From the NCBI GenBank assembly GCA_009363175.1, contig CP045205.1, positions 4,030,001 to 4,094,000 of the forward strand: a DNA stretch of 64,000 nt, read 5' to 3'. Position numbers and translations under genes: made by a program. The notes below the pieces were generated by a model. The model saw nothing but the letters and a program-made list of their open reading frames with translations. It was not told the origin of the DNA and did no database searches. The stretch's first letter is position 1, and each line of letters opens with the position of its first letter. Origin of the DNA: Citrobacter telavivensis. Its GTDB lineage: Bacteria; Pseudomonadota; Gammaproteobacteria; Enterobacterales; Enterobacteriaceae. Below are positions 61,907 to 64,000 of the stretch, in pieces.

Positions 61907-62220
61907 AACACGCTATTTGCACCCTGGCGCAGGTGATTCGTTCCAAAAACGCCGGACCGTATGAACTGGTGTTAGATATTTTATTTAAAACGCGCGAAGA
62001 CTATCAGCGGGTAAAACGTTCTGAGCAATTAACTCCGCAGTTAATTGCCCGCTTATATAACGTTGAACCTAATTTTATTCATCGCATCGTCTGGTTTGAC
62101 CCTGCGAATGCCGTAAAAATCGTGATGCCTCGCGATATTATTTCCGGCAACGTCGGTGACAATGATGTTTATGGCGCGCAGCAGCATGCACCGTTATTAA
62201 GTATTGAGTTCGATCTGTAA
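61903..62220 (+). CDS. DUF4387 small partner protein
   Basis: 105-residue protein beginning MKHAICTLAQVIRSKNAGPY. Family landmarks are IRSKNAGPYELVLDI (13-27), FDPANAVKI and the end block GDNDVYGAQQHAPLL. DUF4387 proteins occur next to or fused with AtuA-like proteins, so the two probably form one complex. It overlaps the AtuA-like gene by 4 bases (ATGA) and closes the tightly packed six-gene run that starts at mutS. Function unknown. Confidence 0.85.
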   Translation: MKHAICTLAQVIRSKNAGPYELVLDILFKTREDYQRVKRSEQLTPQLIARLYNVEPNFIHRIVWFDPANAVKIVMPRDIISGNVGDNDVYGAQQHAPLLSIEFDL

Positions 62221-62389
62221 TTAAAAAATACAACAACGTCCATTGGCGTACAGGATTTCGCTGTATCACTGTATTCCAGATAATTCATGCGGTTGGTCAT
62301 AACAGGCGTGCATCTGAGCTGCTGTCCGCGCTCAGGCGCACGCCGCCCTACATAATTTTACAGACTAGCCTTGATCCGATGGAGTAAAC
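62221..62389 (+). promoter_or_regulatory. Spacer before the symporter gene
   Basis: 169 bases between the DUF4387 stop and the symporter ATG. It holds a GCGCTCAGGCGCACGCCGCC stretch and a GATGGAG ribosome site. No strong terminator is visible, so the symporter may be read from the upstream operon or from a promoter here. Confidence 0.4.
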
Positions 62390-63697
62390 ATGAAGAAAAT
62401 AAGTCTAACAAAAATGATCATATTAGGCCTGATACTCGGCATGATTGCCGGGGTGGCTATTAATAATATGGCATCGGCAGATACAGCAAAATCATACGCG
62501 CAGGATATTTCTATTTTTACCACTATCTTCTTACGTATGGTAAAAATGATTATCGCGCCGTTGGTTATTTCAACCCTGGTCGTTGGTATCGCGAAAATGG
62601 GCGATGCCAAAACGCTGGGCCGTATATTCTCGAAAACCTTTTTCCTGTTTATCTGCGCCTCACTGTTGTCGATTGCGCTGGGTCTGGTCATCGTCAATCT
62701 GTTCCAGCCGGGTGCGGGCATTAACTTTGTCGCCCATGACGCTGCGGCAGTGGCTGGCGTGCAGTCAGAACCGTTCACGCTGAAAGTGTTTATCTCTCAC
62801 GCCGTGCCGACCAGCATCGTGGATGCGATGGCGCGTAACGAAATCCTACAAATCGTGGTGTTCTCGATTTTCCTCGGTTGCAGCCTGGCCGCCATTGGCG
62901 AAAAAGCCGAGCCGATCGTGAAAGTGCTCGACTCGCTGGTTCACGTCATGCTGAAGCTGACAGGTTACGTCATGCTGTTCGCACCGTTAACGGTGTTCGC
63001 CGCCATCTCCGGGCTGATCGCTGAACGCGGACTGGGCGTGATGGTAAGCGCCGGGATCTTCATGGGTGAGTTCTACCTGACGCTGGGCATGCTGTGGGCG
63101 ATCCTGATCGGCCTGTCAACGGTGATTGTCGGTCCGTGCATCAGTCGTCTGACGAAAGCGATCCTCGAACCGGCACTGCTGGCGTTTACCACCTCCAGTT
63201 CTGAAGCCGCATTCCCTGGCACCCTGGATAAACTGGAGAAATTCGGCGTCTCATCCAAGATTGCCAGCTTTGTGCTGCCTATCGGTTACTCCTTTAACCT
63301 GGTGGGTTCAATGGCCTACTGCTCGTTTGCCACCGTCTTTATCGCGCAAGCGTGCAACATTGAACTGAGCATGGGCGAGCAGATCACCATGCTGCTGATC
63401 CTGATGTTGACCTCCAAAGGCATGGCGGGCGTACCGCGTGCCTCGATGGTGGTCATTGCCGCGACCCTCAACCAGTTCAACATTCCGGAAGCGGGTCTGA
63501 TCCTGCTGATGGGCGTCGATCCGTTCCTCGACATGGGCCGTTCTGCGACCAACGTCATGAGTAACGCCATGGGTGCCGCCATTGTCGGTCGTTGGGAAGG
63601 TGAACACTTCGGTTCAGGCTGCCGGGGCACTGCGCCGGTCAAAACGCCAGAACAGGAGCGTCCTGCAACTGAACCGTCAGAAGTGGTGATGTCCTGA
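62390..63697 (+). CDS. Dicarboxylate/amino acid:cation symporter (DAACS family)
   Basis: Inner-membrane transporter of 435 residues in the GltP/DctA/GltPh fold with eight helices and two hairpins. Hairpin 1 carries TTSSSEAAFP (267-276). The NMDGT motif is changed to NLVGS (303-307). In helix 8, D377, D381, R384 and N388 are kept, but the aspartate equal to GltPh D405 is N392. R384 is the residue that selects acidic amino acids in GltPh. With its position after the glutamate-mutase genes, glutamate or a C5 dicarboxylate such as mesaconate is the likely substrate. Confidence 0.88.
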   Translation: MKKISLTKMIILGLILGMIAGVAINNMASADTAKSYAQDISIFTTIFLRMVKMIIAPLVISTLVVGIAKMGDAKTLGRIFSKTFFLFICASLLSIALGLVIVNLFQPGAGINFVAHDAAAVAGVQSEPFTLKVFISHAVPTSIVDAMARNEILQIVVFSIFLGCSLAAIGEKAEPIVKVLDSLVHVMLKLTGYVMLFAPLTVFAAISGLIAERGLGVMVSAGIFMGEFYLTLGMLWAILIGLSTVIVGPCISRLTKAILEPALLAFTTSSSEAAFPGTLDKLEKFGVSSKIASFVLPIGYSFNLVGSMAYCSFATVFIAQACNIELSMGEQITMLLILMLTSKGMAGVPRASMVVIAATLNQFNIPEAGLILLMGVDPFLDMGRSATNVMSNAMGAAIVGRWEGEHFGSGCRGTAPVKTPEQERPATEPSEVVMS

Positions 63698-63708
63698 TGA
63701 TATAAGGT

Positions 63709-63795
63709 TGCCGGGTGGCGCTATTGCTTATCCGGCCTACACATTGAGTATTAACCTGTAGGCCGGATAAGGGGCTTGCGCCGCCATCCGGCAAC
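63709..63795. repeat. Inverted REP pair (BIME) after the symporter
   Basis: GCCGGGTGGCGCTATTGC...TATCCGGCCTAC and GTAGGCCGGATAAGGGG...GCCATCCGGC in opposite orientation, filling the gap between the symporter and the glutaminase gene. Confidence 0.92.
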
Positions 63796-63823
63796 ATGCC
63801 AATCACACCAACAAGGTTGCACC

Positions 63824-64000
63824 ATGAACGTAAAATTCTTCGGCGCGAGCATGTTAACCGCCAGCCTGTTTTTTAGCGCCGCCACGCTGGCGCAAACGGT
63901 GCCGGACTACGCCGCATTGATCGAACAGGCACACCAGAAATACAAAAGTAACCACGACGGCAACGTCGCCGACTATATCCCTGCCCTTGCCGCATACAGC
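63824..64000 (+). CDS. Secreted glutaminase, N-terminal part (3' end outside window)
   Basis: 59 codons are visible. A signal peptide (MNVKFFGASMLTASLFFSA, cleavage probably after ATLA at residue 23) is followed by PDYAALIEQAHQKYKSNHDG and NVADYIPALAAYS. The last block is the ADYIPALA start of the serine-dependent glutaminase A family. The usual enzymes of enterics are cytosolic; this one would act in the periplasm and give glutamate plus ammonia. It is not part of the packed operon but follows the symporter in the same direction. Assignment rests on a short segment. Confidence 0.75.
   Translation, partial: MNVKFFGASMLTASLFFSAATLAQTVPDYAALIEQAHQKYKSNHDGNVADYIPALAAYS

Overview
The window is chromosomal DNA of a gammaproteobacterium of the family Enterobacteriaceae. 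The gene order is the Escherichia coli gal-att(lambda)-bio to tol-pal-cyd backbone, read in reverse, with inserted blocks that point to Citrobacter. The methylaspartate ammonia-lyase at 59291-60532 matches, as far as I can recall, the studied Citrobacter amalonaticus enzyme, so the C. amalonaticus group is my best guess. I could not run a database comparison.

Layout. Positions 1-9.6 kb: moaA (cut by the window edge) with its Moco riboswitch, ybhK, uvrB with a LexA box, and the biotin genes bioBFCD divergent from bioA around the BirA operator, then ybhB. Positions 10.2-16.6 kb: histidine utilisation genes hutIGC and hutUH with HutC operators. They lie between ybhB and an intact 15-bp copy of the phage lambda attB core, next to ybhC. 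Positions 16.7-24 kb: ybhC, pgl, ybhA, modABC, acrZ, modE. Positions 24.2-30.5 kb: the methylmalonyl-CoA mutase operon scpA-argK-scpB-scpC and its LysR gene, placed between modE and modF, which are neighbours in E. coli. Positions 30.7-44.5 kb: modF, galETKM, gpmA, a two-gene FecCD-type ABC transporter without a binding protein, aroG, ybgS, zitB, pnuC, nadA.

Positions 44.5-45.7 kb hold five tRNA genes (four Lys, one Val) on the minus strand. They are interspersed with repeats that start with the 3' end of tRNA-Lys. Positions 45.8-54.7 kb hold cpoB-pal-tolB-tolA-tolR-tolQ-ybgC and ybgE-cydX-cydB-cydA. A 1.3-kb AT-rich gap follows, with a perfect FNR site.

Positions 56-64 kb form a glutamate catabolic cluster: adenosylcobalamin-dependent glutamate mutase (mutS/glmS, mutL/glmL, mutE/glmE), methylaspartate ammonia-lyase (mal), an AtuA-like protein, a DUF4387 protein, a dicarboxylate/amino-acid:cation symporter, and the start of a secreted glutaminase. 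Read together, extracytoplasmic glutamine would be deamidated, glutamate imported, rearranged to 3-methylaspartate and deaminated to mesaconate. No recognised mesaconase or citramalate lyase is present here. The AtuA/DUF4387 pair, whose role I do not know, is the most interesting unexplained part of the window. The window also holds two different B12-dependent mutase systems, each with its own activase.
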